5,078 nucleotides of DNA from an uncultured Collinsella sp. (GCA_902472315.1 CABRNM010000066.1:1-5078), one strand, 5' to 3'. Positions 1 through 5,078 are shown, counted from the first letter of the stretch. Numbers and translations are program-made. The notes: generated from the sequence alone by a model not told the origin.

Positions 1-1
1 G

Positions 2-127
2 ATCTCGCGCCGCCGTGGCACCCTCGCCGCCGACGCCAACGAGCAGCATCTGGGCCTGGACGACACCGATCTCATGCTCCGCACGGTTCAGGCCGAGTTC
101 AACCTCAAGAACCTATTCGCGAAATAA
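2..127 (+). CDS. C-terminal end of an unidentified protein (5' end outside window)
   Basis: An open frame runs from the window edge to a TAA at 125-127 and gives 41 residues ending in FNLKNLFAK. Third codon positions are strongly G/C (for example CGC, GCC, CTC, GAC, AAC), as in the metal genes downstream, which supports real coding. The fragment is hydrophilic, with basic residues at the start and several acidic residues in the middle, and has no membrane segment or motif I can recognise. A strong hairpin 65 bases after the stop would end its transcript, so it is the last gene of its unit and is probably unrelated to what follows. The product is unknown. Confidence 0.7.
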   Translation: MSRRRGTLAADANEQHLGLDDTDLMLRTVQAEFNLKNLFAK

Positions 128-192
128 CCGATCCATCTGCGGGAGCGCCTGCCAGGCACAGCGCAATCCGTCTGGGCACACCGACACGCAGT

Positions 193-229
193 AAACTAGG
201 GCGCAGCCTTATGGCTGCACCCTAGTTTT
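193..229 (+). terminator. Intrinsic terminator, possibly bidirectional
   Basis: A 16-position stem (193-208 with 213-228) closes on the loop TTAT and is interrupted only by a C202/A219 mismatch. The right arm runs into TTTT (226-229), and the left arm begins with AAA, giving a short T-run for the opposite strand. The mismatch becomes a G-U wobble in a minus-strand transcript, so the hairpin is slightly more stable in that direction. It most likely ends the gene that stops at 127. No convergent minus-strand gene is visible on the other side. Confidence 0.8.
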
Positions 230-276
230 CATCAAAACGAGCAAATACGCGTGCTTCACATAGTCGGCAGGTTGGC

Positions 277-305
277 CCACCTACATTTTTCGAGTTGTTC
301 GGCCA
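277..305 (+). repeat. 29-bp dispersed repeat, copy 1 (left flank of nuclease-like gene)
   Basis: The sequence starts CCACCTACATTTTTCGA and ends TTCGGCCA. It matches the copy at 1905-1933 in 27 of 29 positions in the same orientation, differing only at 294 and 297. The reverse complement of a third, weaker copy is at 437-465. It lies between the upstream terminator and the nuclease-like gene. I see no strong internal dyad, so it does not look like an ordinary terminator. Its nature is unknown: it could be a dispersed genomic repeat, a recombination scar or a protein-binding site. Confidence 0.75.
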
Positions 306-436
306 GCTGAACCACTAGTCAAGGCCCCTTGAACCGCGATCGAAGCTAAAATCGCCTTAATTTCGCAACCAAGCCCCATAAATCTACCTGAATCAATTCG
401 AATAGGACGTTGCGATCGCACCATTTGTATAGGATA

Positions 437-465
437 AGGCCGAATAACTCAAATTATGTTGGTGA
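437..465 (-). repeat. 29-bp dispersed repeat, degenerate inverted copy 3
   Basis: The reverse complement of the flanking repeats reads through here, starting GGCCGAATAACTC at 438. About 23 of 29 positions match the consensus of copies 1 and 2. Similarity appears to continue weakly past 465 (a CATC-type stretch followed by a G/C-rich stretch), resembling the sequence next to copy 2. It is inverted relative to copies 1 and 2 and lies in the leader of the nuclease-like gene. A transcript covering copies 1 and 3 could pair them across a 131-base loop. Confidence 0.55.
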
Positions 466-628
466 GGCATCTGAGCGGTCGGCAAAAACGCTTAGAAGCT
501 ACGAATCCGCAACTAAAGTTCATCAAAAAGGGGCAGCCGGCAGAAACCTCCCCAGCCAAAGCTGCTTCCTCAATACGACAGCTCAAAACCCACCGTTCGC
601 AGAAGATAAGCCGCGCCCCAACACCGTT

Positions 629-644
629 GCCCGAAGTTTCGGGC
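629..644 (+). promoter_or_regulatory. Small hairpin directly before the preferred ATG
   Basis: GCCCGA (629-634) pairs with TCGGGC (639-644) around the loop AGTT, ending two bases before the ATG at 647. It occupies the position where a ribosome-binding site would be expected, and no Shine-Dalgarno sequence is visible there. It could limit translation of the gene, or it could indicate that the true start is elsewhere (410, 677 or another codon). It has no T-run, so it is not a terminator. Confidence 0.35.
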
Positions 645-646
645 GT

Positions 647-1885
647 ATGCGGCGTCCGCTATGCCATCATGCGCGTATGGGAATCATTCTGTCACATACC
701 ACGGCACGCGCTGTATACCAAACAGCCAACTCGCTCGCAAGCTACGCGACCGGTCCCATACCTATGGAAAAGATCAGGGTGTCTGCGCCGACCACGTCCG
801 ACCTGGAAGCGGCACGAGCATGGCTCAACAGAAAGAATGTCGATTCTGAACGCATCCATGTGCTGACGTTTTCCAATAATGCCAAAAGGCACCGCAAGGG
901 CTGCATCTGCCACTGCACGCGCTATACGTTTGATGCAGAAAGCTACCTAGAACTCGAGCCGAACGTCTACATCGTCGATATCAAGCTGTGCGCGTTAGAA
1001 GCAACAGCCGACCTCAACCTTTCGGAGCTCGTTGAGTATTACTTTGAAATCTGCGGCTCCTACGCGCTTGGAACGTCCGACGAAACTCAATATCGCGAGC
1101 GCCCAGCCCTAACCAGCGTTGAAGAGCTCAGAGCCTTCTTTTCAGAGGCATCGGGGTATCGTGGATCTAATAAAGCGCTTAAGGCACTTTCTTATGTACG
1201 CGAAGGCTGTCGCTCCCCACTCGAAACGGCGTTTGTCATGATGTTGACAATGCCCAAGTCAATGGGTGGCTTAGCCATACGCGCTATCAAAACGGATTAT
1301 CCGATCCCAGTCCCCAAAAGATACGCCGCCCTAACGCGACGGACGGTTTTCTACCTCGACGCGCTGCTTGAAAATTCGATGACCGATATCGAATACAACG
1401 GCTTTTACCACGACGAGCCCGAGCAGCAATCAATTGACGAGGAGCGCCGAAACACGCTGCGAAACATGGGATATGCCGTTATCACAGTTAGTCGTCATTC
1501 GTTTTTCAAGCAGTCCGCTTTTAGACGGGTCATGGAAGCGATTCGCATTCGCGAGAAGATCTGGCCCGGTCGACTCCCGGATAACTTCGCCATCCTGCAA
1601 GAAACTCTTCGTCAATTTGTCTTGCGGCGCTACTTCGAATACGGTCGCCGCGTCCTGGAGACACTCAAAGAAGAAGAGGCCGCCAAGCGCGAAATTACAA
1701 GCCAATATCCGCAAGCTGATGACCCGAGCATCAACGATGTGCCCGAACCCGACGACATGCAACACGTCGGGGCACTTGCTGAGGAAATCAATGGGCCTTG
1801 GGAATGCGATATATCCGCAAAAATCGATGAAAACCGCACAGAAGACGACACGATTATTGATCAAATTGAGAATTCGCTCTTTTAA
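647..1885 (+). CDS. AbiEi-like / DUF559-type protein with PD-(D/E)XK-like nuclease domain
   Basis: This 412-residue protein resembles a family common in Coriobacteriia. An N-terminal region has LSHTTA (about residues 15-20), a GCICHC cysteine cluster (85-90) and FEICGSYALG (133-142), as in proteins labelled AbiEi-family antitoxin-like. A nuclease-like domain follows (about 190-301). It starts SPLETAF with E193, then FYLDALLE with D238, then IEYNGFYHD with E249, N251 and H255, then DEERRNTLRNMGYAVITVSR. This is the DUF559/Vsr-like pattern, with N where the classical motif has K. An acidic, hydrophilic tail (302-412) with no recognised domain ends the protein. A role in DNA cleavage or phage defence is inference. 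No partner toxin or methylase gene is adjacent. ATG 647 is preferred because family members begin shortly before LSHTTA. ATG 677 and TTG 410 are alternatives, and none has a good ribosome site. Codon use is less GC-rich than in the neighbouring genes, which suggests acquisition. Confidence 0.7.
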   Translation: MRRPLCHHARMGIILSHTTARAVYQTANSLASYATGPIPMEKIRVSAPTTSDLEAARAWLNRKNVDSERIHVLTFSNNAKRHRKGCICHCTRYTFDAESYLELEPNVYIVDIKLCALEATADLNLSELVEYYFEICGSYALGTSDETQYRERPALTSVEELRAFFSEASGYRGSNKALKALSYVREGCRSPLETAFVMMLTMPKSMGGLAIRAIKTDYPIPVPKRYAALTRRTVFYLDALLENSMTDIEYNGFYHDEPEQQSIDEERRNTLRNMGYAVITVSRHSFFKQSAFRRVMEAIRIREKIWPGRLPDNFAILQETLRQFVLRRYFEYGRRVLETLKEEEAAKREITSQYPQADDPSINDVPEPDDMQHVGALAEEINGPWECDISAKIDENRTEDDTIIDQIENSLF

Positions 1886-1904
1886 AGGCGGCCTCTGCGG
1901 ATGT

Positions 1905-1933
1905 CCACCTACATTTTTCGACTTATTCGGCCA
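1905..1933 (+). repeat. 29-bp dispersed repeat, copy 2 (right flank of nuclease-like gene)
   Basis: It matches copy 1 (277-305) in 27 of 29 positions, in the same orientation, and begins 19 bases after the stop of the nuclease-like gene. The two direct copies are offset by 1628 bases and enclose the complete gene and its leader. Recombination between them would remove exactly that segment. Only a few bases outside the 29 positions match, so the shared unit is short. Confidence 0.75.
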
Positions 1934-2200
1934 CCGATGTGCCTAATTGGCTGCAGCAATGCTCAATATAACTTTAGATAAAACTGATTCTGCAGGAACT
2001 CCCGTAGAGGAAGAACTGATTCTCGCGGTATTTAACACGATAAAGTACAAATATGAACAGTTCTAATGCTTCTCAAGGTGGCTTTCTTAGCATGCTAGCC
2101 GAACATCTCGAAATATGTTGGCGAGCATTGCGTCGATGTCTCCCAACCCACAGAAAATCGCAGAGGCGGCAAGCAGTCATCGAAATTAACGCAAATTGTA
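1934..2200. other. AT-richer intergenic stretch with only doubtful short ORFs
   Basis: Nothing here can be assigned securely. Two short frames are open. ATG 1959 to TAA 2066 gives 35 residues (MLNITLDKTDSAGTPVEEEL and on). ATG 2053 to TGA 2211 gives 52 residues with an arginine-rich second half. They overlap by 14 bases in different frames, and neither has a ribosome-binding site. The second also runs through the -35 box and into the first operator of the metal locus. They may be remnants of a decayed gene or chance frames. I see no clear terminator for the nuclease-like gene here. Confidence 0.4.
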
Positions 2201-2228
2201 TTGACATATGAACATACACTCATATAAT
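2201..2228 (+). promoter_or_regulatory. Consensus sigma-70-type promoter of the metal-efflux locus
   Basis: TTGACA (2201-2206) and TATAAT (2223-2228) are both perfect consensus boxes, separated by 16 bases, which predicts transcription starting near 2235. The spacer is almost entirely filled by an operator palindrome (2206-2225) that touches both boxes. This layout is expected for a strong promoter held off by a repressor that releases on metal binding. The regulator gene starts 40 bases after the predicted start site. Confidence 0.85.
2206..2225 (-). promoter_or_regulatory. ArsR/SmtB-type operator, site O1 (inside promoter)
   Basis: This is a 20-bp imperfect palindrome, ATATGA...TCATAT with an 8-base centre. 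On the minus strand it matches O2 (2241-2260) in 18 of 20 positions. The ATATGAACAT-type half-site resembles operators known for SmtB/CzrA-type zinc sensors. It overlaps the last base of the -35 box and the first three bases of the -10 box, so binding should block RNA polymerase directly. Confidence 0.75.
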
Positions 2229-2240
2229 CGAAAGCAAATT

Positions 2241-2260
2241 ATATGAGCGCATGTTCATAT
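2241..2260 (+). promoter_or_regulatory. ArsR/SmtB-type operator, site O2 (leader of regulator gene)
   Basis: This 20-bp palindrome, ATATGAGCGCATGTTCATAT, lies just after the predicted transcription start and before the ribosome site. Its centre is 35 bp from that of O1, so two dimers could sit side by side. The 24 bases at 2236-2259 recur at 2975-2998 before the ATPase gene with a single difference, which shows that the two leaders share a duplicated control element. Confidence 0.75.
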
Positions 2261-2274
2261 GAAAGGATATTGCA

Positions 2275-2640
2275 ATGAGCATCCGCGTTGATGAAACGAA
2301 ACCCGACATCGAGGCCACCGAACCCGCGATCCCCACCACCTGCTCGCCCGAGGACCTTCCCGACGAGGAACTTCTCTACGACCTCGCCGACCTGTTCAAG
2401 GTCTTCAGCGACACCACGCGTATCAAGATCCTTTACGCCCTCATGGGCCGCGAGCTCTGCGTGGCAGACATCGCCGAAGCGACCGAAACCTCGCAGTCGG
2501 CAGTATCGCACCAGCTGCGCACACTCAAGCAGTCGCACCTGGTTAAATTCCGGCGCGACGGGCGCAATATCCTCTACTCGCTCGCCGACGACCACGTCTA
2601 CACCATGCTCAACCAGGGCATGAGCCACATCTGCGAATAG
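2275..2640 (+). CDS. ArsR/SmtB-family metal-sensing transcriptional repressor
   Basis: This 121-residue winged-helix repressor should bind the palindromes around its own promoter and release them when Zn(II) or a similar metal binds. The family signature ELCVADIAEA (60-69) and the recognition-helix segment SQSAVSHQLRTLK (73-85) are clear, followed by the wing at FRRDGRNILYSL. The C-terminal helix carries D105-x-H107 and H118-x-x-E121, the ligand pattern of the alpha-5 zinc site of SmtB (CzrA has H at the last position). C62 in ELCV and C23 near the N-terminus could form a second, alpha-3N-type site as in SmtB or CadC, which would suit Cd or Pb. Length equals that of SmtB-type proteins. ATG 2275 is supported by AAAGGA at 2262-2267. 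It is the first gene of the metal locus, 63 bases before the HMA gene. Family assignment is firm; exact metal preference is inferred. Confidence 0.93.
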   Translation: MSIRVDETKPDIEATEPAIPTTCSPEDLPDEELLYDLADLFKVFSDTTRIKILYALMGRELCVADIAEATETSQSAVSHQLRTLKQSHLVKFRRDGRNILYSLADDHVYTMLNQGMSHICE

Positions 2641-2703
2641 CAGCCAACCACGGTACCAGCGCGGCCTGCACCCAAGCCGCAAATACAGGGAAAGGAACCC
2701 ACC

Positions 2704-2922
2704 ATGAAAAAGCAGTTTAAGCTCGATGAGATCGACTGCGCCAACTGTGCGCGCGAGCTTCAGGACGAGCTGGCCAAGCTCGATGGCGTCAAGTCCGTTT
2801 CGGTCAACTTTATGACCCAGAAGTTGACGCTCGAGGCCGATGACGCCGAGTTCGACGAGGTCCTCGACCGCGTTGTGGAGTTCATCGCCGACGCCGAGCC
2901 GGACTGCGAGATTATTCTCTAG
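2704..2922 (+). CDS. Free-standing heavy-metal-associated (HMA) domain protein
   Basis: This 72-residue cytosolic protein consists of a single HMA (ferredoxin-like) domain. The metal-binding loop is IDCANCA, with C12 and C15, preceded by a beta strand and followed by a helix and the typical LDGVKSVSVNF segment. The acidic context and the DCANC form resemble the N-terminal domains of ZntA/CadA ATPases more than copper chaperones. A third cysteine, C68, lies in a DCE triplet near the C-terminus and could contribute a ligand. AAAGGA at 2691-2696 fixes the ATG. It lies between the metal sensor and an ATPase that has no HMA domain of its own, so it probably acts as that pump's detached metal-binding domain or metallochaperone. 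That partnership is inference from gene order. A general copper chaperone is the alternative. Confidence 0.88.
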   Translation: MKKQFKLDEIDCANCARELQDELAKLDGVKSVSVNFMTQKLTLEADDAEFDEVLDRVVEFIADAEPDCEIIL

Positions 2923-2924
2923 CC

Positions 2925-2966
2925 CAGGTTTACGCCAACCTGCAAGGCCGCGCTTGCTGCGGCCTT
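2925..2966 (+). terminator. Two tandem hairpins after the HMA gene; weak terminator or attenuator
   Basis: A 6-bp hairpin (CAGGTT 2925-2930 with AACCTG 2937-2942) is followed by an 8-bp GC-rich hairpin (AAGGCCGC 2944-2951 with GCGGCCTT 2959-2966, loop 2952-2958). Only TTT (2965-2967) follows before GCTCGCG, so the T-run is poor and read-through into the ATPase gene is likely. The position would lower ATPase transcription relative to the sensor and HMA genes. Confidence 0.5.
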
Positions 2967-2979
2967 TGCTCGCGAAATT

Positions 2980-2999
2980 ATATGAGCGAATGTTCATAC
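2980..2999 (+). promoter_or_regulatory. ArsR/SmtB-type operator, site O3 (before ATPase gene)
   Basis: ATATGAGCGAATGTTCATAC matches O2 in 18 of 20 positions, and the wider block 2975-2998 matches 2236-2259 in 23 of 24. It lies 24 bases before the ATPase start codon and just after the hairpin pair. No strong promoter accompanies it: TTGCTC (2966-2971) with AATGTT (2989-2994) at 17 bases is the best candidate and is weak. It therefore marks either a second regulated promoter or a roadblock to read-through transcription. Confidence 0.7.
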
Positions 3000-3022
3000 A
3001 TTCAAATGGGAGGATACGAGTC

Positions 3023-4975
3023 ATGGCCACCGCCGACCCCAAAAAGAAAAAGAAGAAGCGCAAGAAAAAAGAATCACTCGAGCATAAGCGCAACCGCATC
3101 CTGGTAGCGCTGGGCATTTTTGCCGTGGTGTACGCCCTCGATGAGTTCGGCACCCTTACCGCCGCATTCGGCACCCCGGGCGACATCTACGCCAGCTTTG
3201 TGCTGTTCCTCGTGCCGTTTTTGATTGCCGGCTACGACGTGCTCCAAAAGGCATACAACAACATCCGCCGCGGCAAGGCGTTCGACGAGAGCTTCCTCAT
3301 GGCCGTCGCGACCATCGGCGCGTTTGCCATGGTGCTCTTCCCCGACACCGATCCGCACATGGCCGAAGGCGCCGCCGTCATGCTGTTCTACCAGGTCGGC
3401 GAGCTGTTCCAGGCATACGCCGTGGGCAAGAGCCGTAAATCGATCAGCGCCATGATGGACATCGCACCCGACTACGCCAACGTCGAGCAACCCGACGGCA
3501 CACTCGAACAGGTCTTCCCCGATGACATCGCGGTCGGCACCGTGATCGTGGTCAAGCCGGGCGAGCGCGTGCCTATCGACGGCGTCATCGTCGAGGGCGA
3601 AACCCAGCTCGACACCGCCGCGCTCACGGGCGAATCAGTCCCCCGCCCCGCCAAGTCCGGCGACGACATCATCAGCGGCTGCATCAACATGACGGGCCTC
3701 ATCCACGTACGCACCACCAAGCCCTTTGGCGAGTCCACCGTCGCACGCGTCCTGGAGCTCGTGGAAAATGCCAGCGAAAAGAAGGCGCGCACTGAGAACT
3801 TCATCACGCGCTTTGCTCGCGTCTACACCCCCGCTGTCACCGGCGCGGCCGCGGTGCTCGCGCTCGGCGGCGGCCTGGTCACCGGCGCCTGGTCTGACTG
3901 GATTCTGCGAGGCCTGACCTTCCTGGTCGTCAGCTGCCCGTGCGCGCTCGTGATCAGCGTACCGCTGAGCTTCTTTGGCGGCATCGGCGGCGCCTCCAAG
4001 CTGGGCGTTCTCATCAAGGGTTCTAACTACCTCGAGACGCTCGCCGACGTGGACACCGTCGTCTTCGACAAGACCGGCACGCTCACCAACGGCACGTTCT
4101 CGGTCGTGGCAGTACACCCCGAAGCCGGCTATACCGAGCAATCGCTGCTTGAGGTCGCAGCCCTCGCTGAGTCATTCTCCGATCACCCCATCGCGCAGTC
4201 CGTGCGCGTCGCCTACCATGGCGAGGTCGACCCCAAGCGCGTAAGCGACTCCACCAACGACGCGGGCCATGGCGTGACGGCAACCATCGACGGCAAGCAC
4301 GTCGTCGTTGGCAACGCAAAAATGCTCGCCGCGACCGGAGTCGAAGCGCCCGATTGCGAGGTCGTCGGTACGATTCTTCACGTGCTGGTCGATGGCATCT
4401 ATGCCGGCCACATTGTAATTGCCGACACCGTCAAGGCCGATGCCGAGCAGACGATCAGCGACCTGCACGCCGCCGGCGTCAAGCGCACCGTCATGCTCAC
4501 AGGCGACCGCGAGGAAGTGGCTGCTGCGGTGGCCAAGCAGCTCGGCCTCGACGAGTTCCACGCGCAGCTGCTGCCGGGCGACAAGGTCGACCGTGTTGAG
4601 GCGTTGCTTGCGAGCGAGAACGGCAAGGGCAGGCTCGCCTTTGTCGGCGACGGCATCAACGATGCACCCGTGCTCACCCGTGCCGATGTGGGCATTGCCA
4701 TGGGCGCCATGGGGTCCGACGCCGCGATCGAGGCGGCCGACGTCGTGCTGATGGATGACAAGCCGTCCAATATCTCCCGTGCGATCCGCGTGGCACGCAA
4801 GACCATGGCGATCGTCTGGCAGAACATCATCTTTGCGCTGGGCATTAAGTTGCTGATTCTGGTGCTTGCGGCACTGGGCATCGCCAACATGTGGCTTGCC
4901 GTGTTCGGCGACGTAGGCGTGGCGATCATCGCCATCCTGAACGCCATGCGCGCGATGGGTGTCAAGAACCTGTAG
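3023..4975 (+). CDS. cadA: P1B-type heavy-metal-exporting ATPase (Zn/Cd/Pb, ZntA/CadA type)
   Basis: This 650-residue membrane pump couples ATP hydrolysis to export of divalent soft metals. Visible motifs, in order, are TGES (202-205) in the actuator domain, CPC (305-307) in the transport helix, DKTGTLT with phosphorylated D349, the P1B-specific HP pair (388-389), MLTGD (491-495) and GDGIND (542-547). K609 in GIKLL and D630 in FGDVG match the conserved Lys and Asp of ZntA. With CPC they indicate the Zn/Cd/Pb subgroup, not the copper one. Eight membrane segments are expected, at roughly 26-45, 54-74, 88-106, 112-130, 260-280, 290-312, 595-615 and 617-640. No N-terminal HMA domain is present. 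Residues 7-16 are instead almost all lysine, and the HMA domain is encoded just upstream. ATG 3023 is chosen because GGGAGGA lies at 3008-3014; an earlier in-frame ATG at 2840 lies inside the HMA gene and gives implausible protein. The class is firm, and metal choice within Zn/Cd/Pb is open. Confidence 0.95.
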   Translation: MATADPKKKKKKRKKKESLEHKRNRILVALGIFAVVYALDEFGTLTAAFGTPGDIYASFVLFLVPFLIAGYDVLQKAYNNIRRGKAFDESFLMAVATIGAFAMVLFPDTDPHMAEGAAVMLFYQVGELFQAYAVGKSRKSISAMMDIAPDYANVEQPDGTLEQVFPDDIAVGTVIVVKPGERVPIDGVIVEGETQLDTAALTGESVPRPAKSGDDIISGCINMTGLIHVRTTKPFGESTVARVLELVENASEKKARTENFITRFARVYTPAVTGAAAVLALGGGLVTGAWSDWILRGLTFLVVSCPCALVISVPLSFFGGIGGASKLGVLIKGSNYLETLADVDTVVFDKTGTLTNGTFSVVAVHPEAGYTEQSLLEVAALAESFSDHPIAQSVRVAYHGEVDPKRVSDSTNDAGHGVTATIDGKHVVVGNAKMLAATGVEAPDCEVVGTILHVLVDGIYAGHIVIADTVKADAEQTISDLHAAGVKRTVMLTGDREEVAAAVAKQLGLDEFHAQLLPGDKVDRVEALLASENGKGRLAFVGDGINDAPVLTRADVGIAMGAMGSDAAIEAADVVLMDDKPSNISRAIRVARKTMAIVWQNIIFALGIKLLILVLAALGIANMWLAVFGDVGVAIIAILNAMRAMGVKNL

Positions 4976-5031
4976 CGTTCGTGGGCTGTCCGGCCGGGAC
5001 CGGGCTTGGTTTTGAAAACGTCCTCGCGCAT

Positions 5032-5078
5032 GAGGCCCGTCTTTCCTGCTCCTGCGGAGCAACGGAAAGGCGGGCCTC
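5032..5078 (+). terminator. Long hairpin after the ATPase gene, probable terminator (at window edge)
   Basis: GAGGCCCG (5032-5039) pairs with CGGGCCTC (5071-5078). The stem continues through a T-G wobble and CTTTCC/GGAAAG, and after a small internal bulge ends in GCTCC/GGAGC around the loop TGC. The structure is about 20 bp in total. Any T-run would lie beyond the window, so terminator function is inferred from position, 56 bases after the ATPase stop. CCTC at 5022-5025 could pair instead with GAGG (5032-5035), giving a weak competing hairpin. Confidence 0.65.

Larger units (their letters stand above)
306..646 (+). other. Leader region of the nuclease-like gene
   Basis: This stretch separates the left repeat from the preferred start at 647 and is lower in GC than the window ends. 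It contains the inverted repeat copy at 437-465 and a small hairpin at 629-644. The gene's frame stays open back to a TTG at 410. The protein that would be added (79 residues starting MRSHHLYRIRP) is low in hydrophobic patterning and does not look like a folded domain, and the TTG has AGGA only two bases before it. I find no convincing sigma-70 promoter: TTGAAC (329-334) and TAAAAT (347-352) are only 12 bases apart. Confidence 0.5.

Noticed and set aside
329..352. TTGAAC and TAAAAT as a promoter for the nuclease-like gene
   Set aside because: The boxes are only 12 bases apart, too close for a sigma-70 promoter.
412..419. GCGATCGC palindrome
   Set aside because: It is a single occurrence with no partner sites or context, and is expected by chance in such DNA.
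277..465. CRISPR array or inverted-repeat insertion sequence built from the 29-bp repeats
   Set aside because: There are only three copies at irregular distances and mixed orientation, no spacers of even length, and no transposase gene between them.
520..560. Possible minus-strand terminator (GGGG...CCCC followed by T-run on the minus strand)
   Set aside because: The stem is only four bases with a long interior, and no minus-strand gene exists for it to end.
456..866. 136-codon plus-strand frame overlapping the start of the nuclease-like gene
   Set aside because: No domain or ribosome site is visible. It overlaps a frame with family motifs, and its sequence looks like out-of-frame translation.
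2840..3022. Extended ATPase start at ATG 2840
   Set aside because: It would overlap the HMA gene in another frame and add a serine/proline/arginine-rich stretch. ATG 3023 has a strong GGGAGGA site.
2239..3186. Long minus-strand open frame across the sensor and HMA genes
   Set aside because: It lies opposite two well-supported genes, has no recognisable motif and an implausible composition. It is the usual antisense shadow in GC-rich DNA.
4172..5062. Long minus-strand frame opposite the ATPase C-terminal half
   Set aside because: It is antisense to a gene with all catalytic P-type ATPase motifs, and its low-complexity composition indicates a shadow.

Overview
The window is high-GC bacterial DNA with a lower-GC insert. 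Codon use, terminator style and protein types suggest the Coriobacteriia (Actinomycetota), perhaps a Collinsella-like gut bacterium. That placement rests on my memory of family members, not on a search.

Layout: (1) Positions 2-127 are the last 41 codons of an unidentified gene, followed by a strong hairpin terminator (193-229). (2) Positions 277-1933 look accessory. A single gene (preferred start 647, stop 1885) encodes an AbiEi-like/DUF559-type protein with a PD-(D/E)XK-like nuclease fold. It is less GC-rich than its surroundings and is bracketed by two 29-bp near-identical direct repeats (277-305 and 1905-1933). A third, degenerate, inverted copy (437-465) lies in its leader. (3) Positions 1934-2200 are AT-richer, with only doubtful short ORFs. 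(4) Positions 2201-4975 are a compact metal-efflux locus: a consensus promoter, an SmtB/CzrA-like ArsR-family metal sensor (2275-2640), a 72-residue free-standing HMA metal-binding protein (2704-2922), and a 650-residue P1B-type Zn/Cd/Pb-exporting ATPase (3023-4975). (5) A long hairpin (5032-5078) ends at the window edge.

The metal genes fit together as one circuit. The sensor should repress its own promoter through two operator palindromes, one inside the promoter and one in the leader. A third copy of the same palindrome lies just upstream of the ATPase gene, behind a terminator-like hairpin, so the ATPase can probably be controlled separately as well as by read-through. Excess Zn(II), Cd(II) or Pb(II) would release the sensor, and the HMA protein and ATPase would then bind and export the metal. 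The ATPase has no HMA domain of its own. Its N-terminus is a lysine-rich tail, and the HMA domain is supplied by the neighbouring gene.

I see no tRNA, rRNA, CRISPR array or transposase. The most unusual elements are the repeat-bracketed nuclease-like gene and the three-copy operator system. Neither can be called a new system from this sequence alone.
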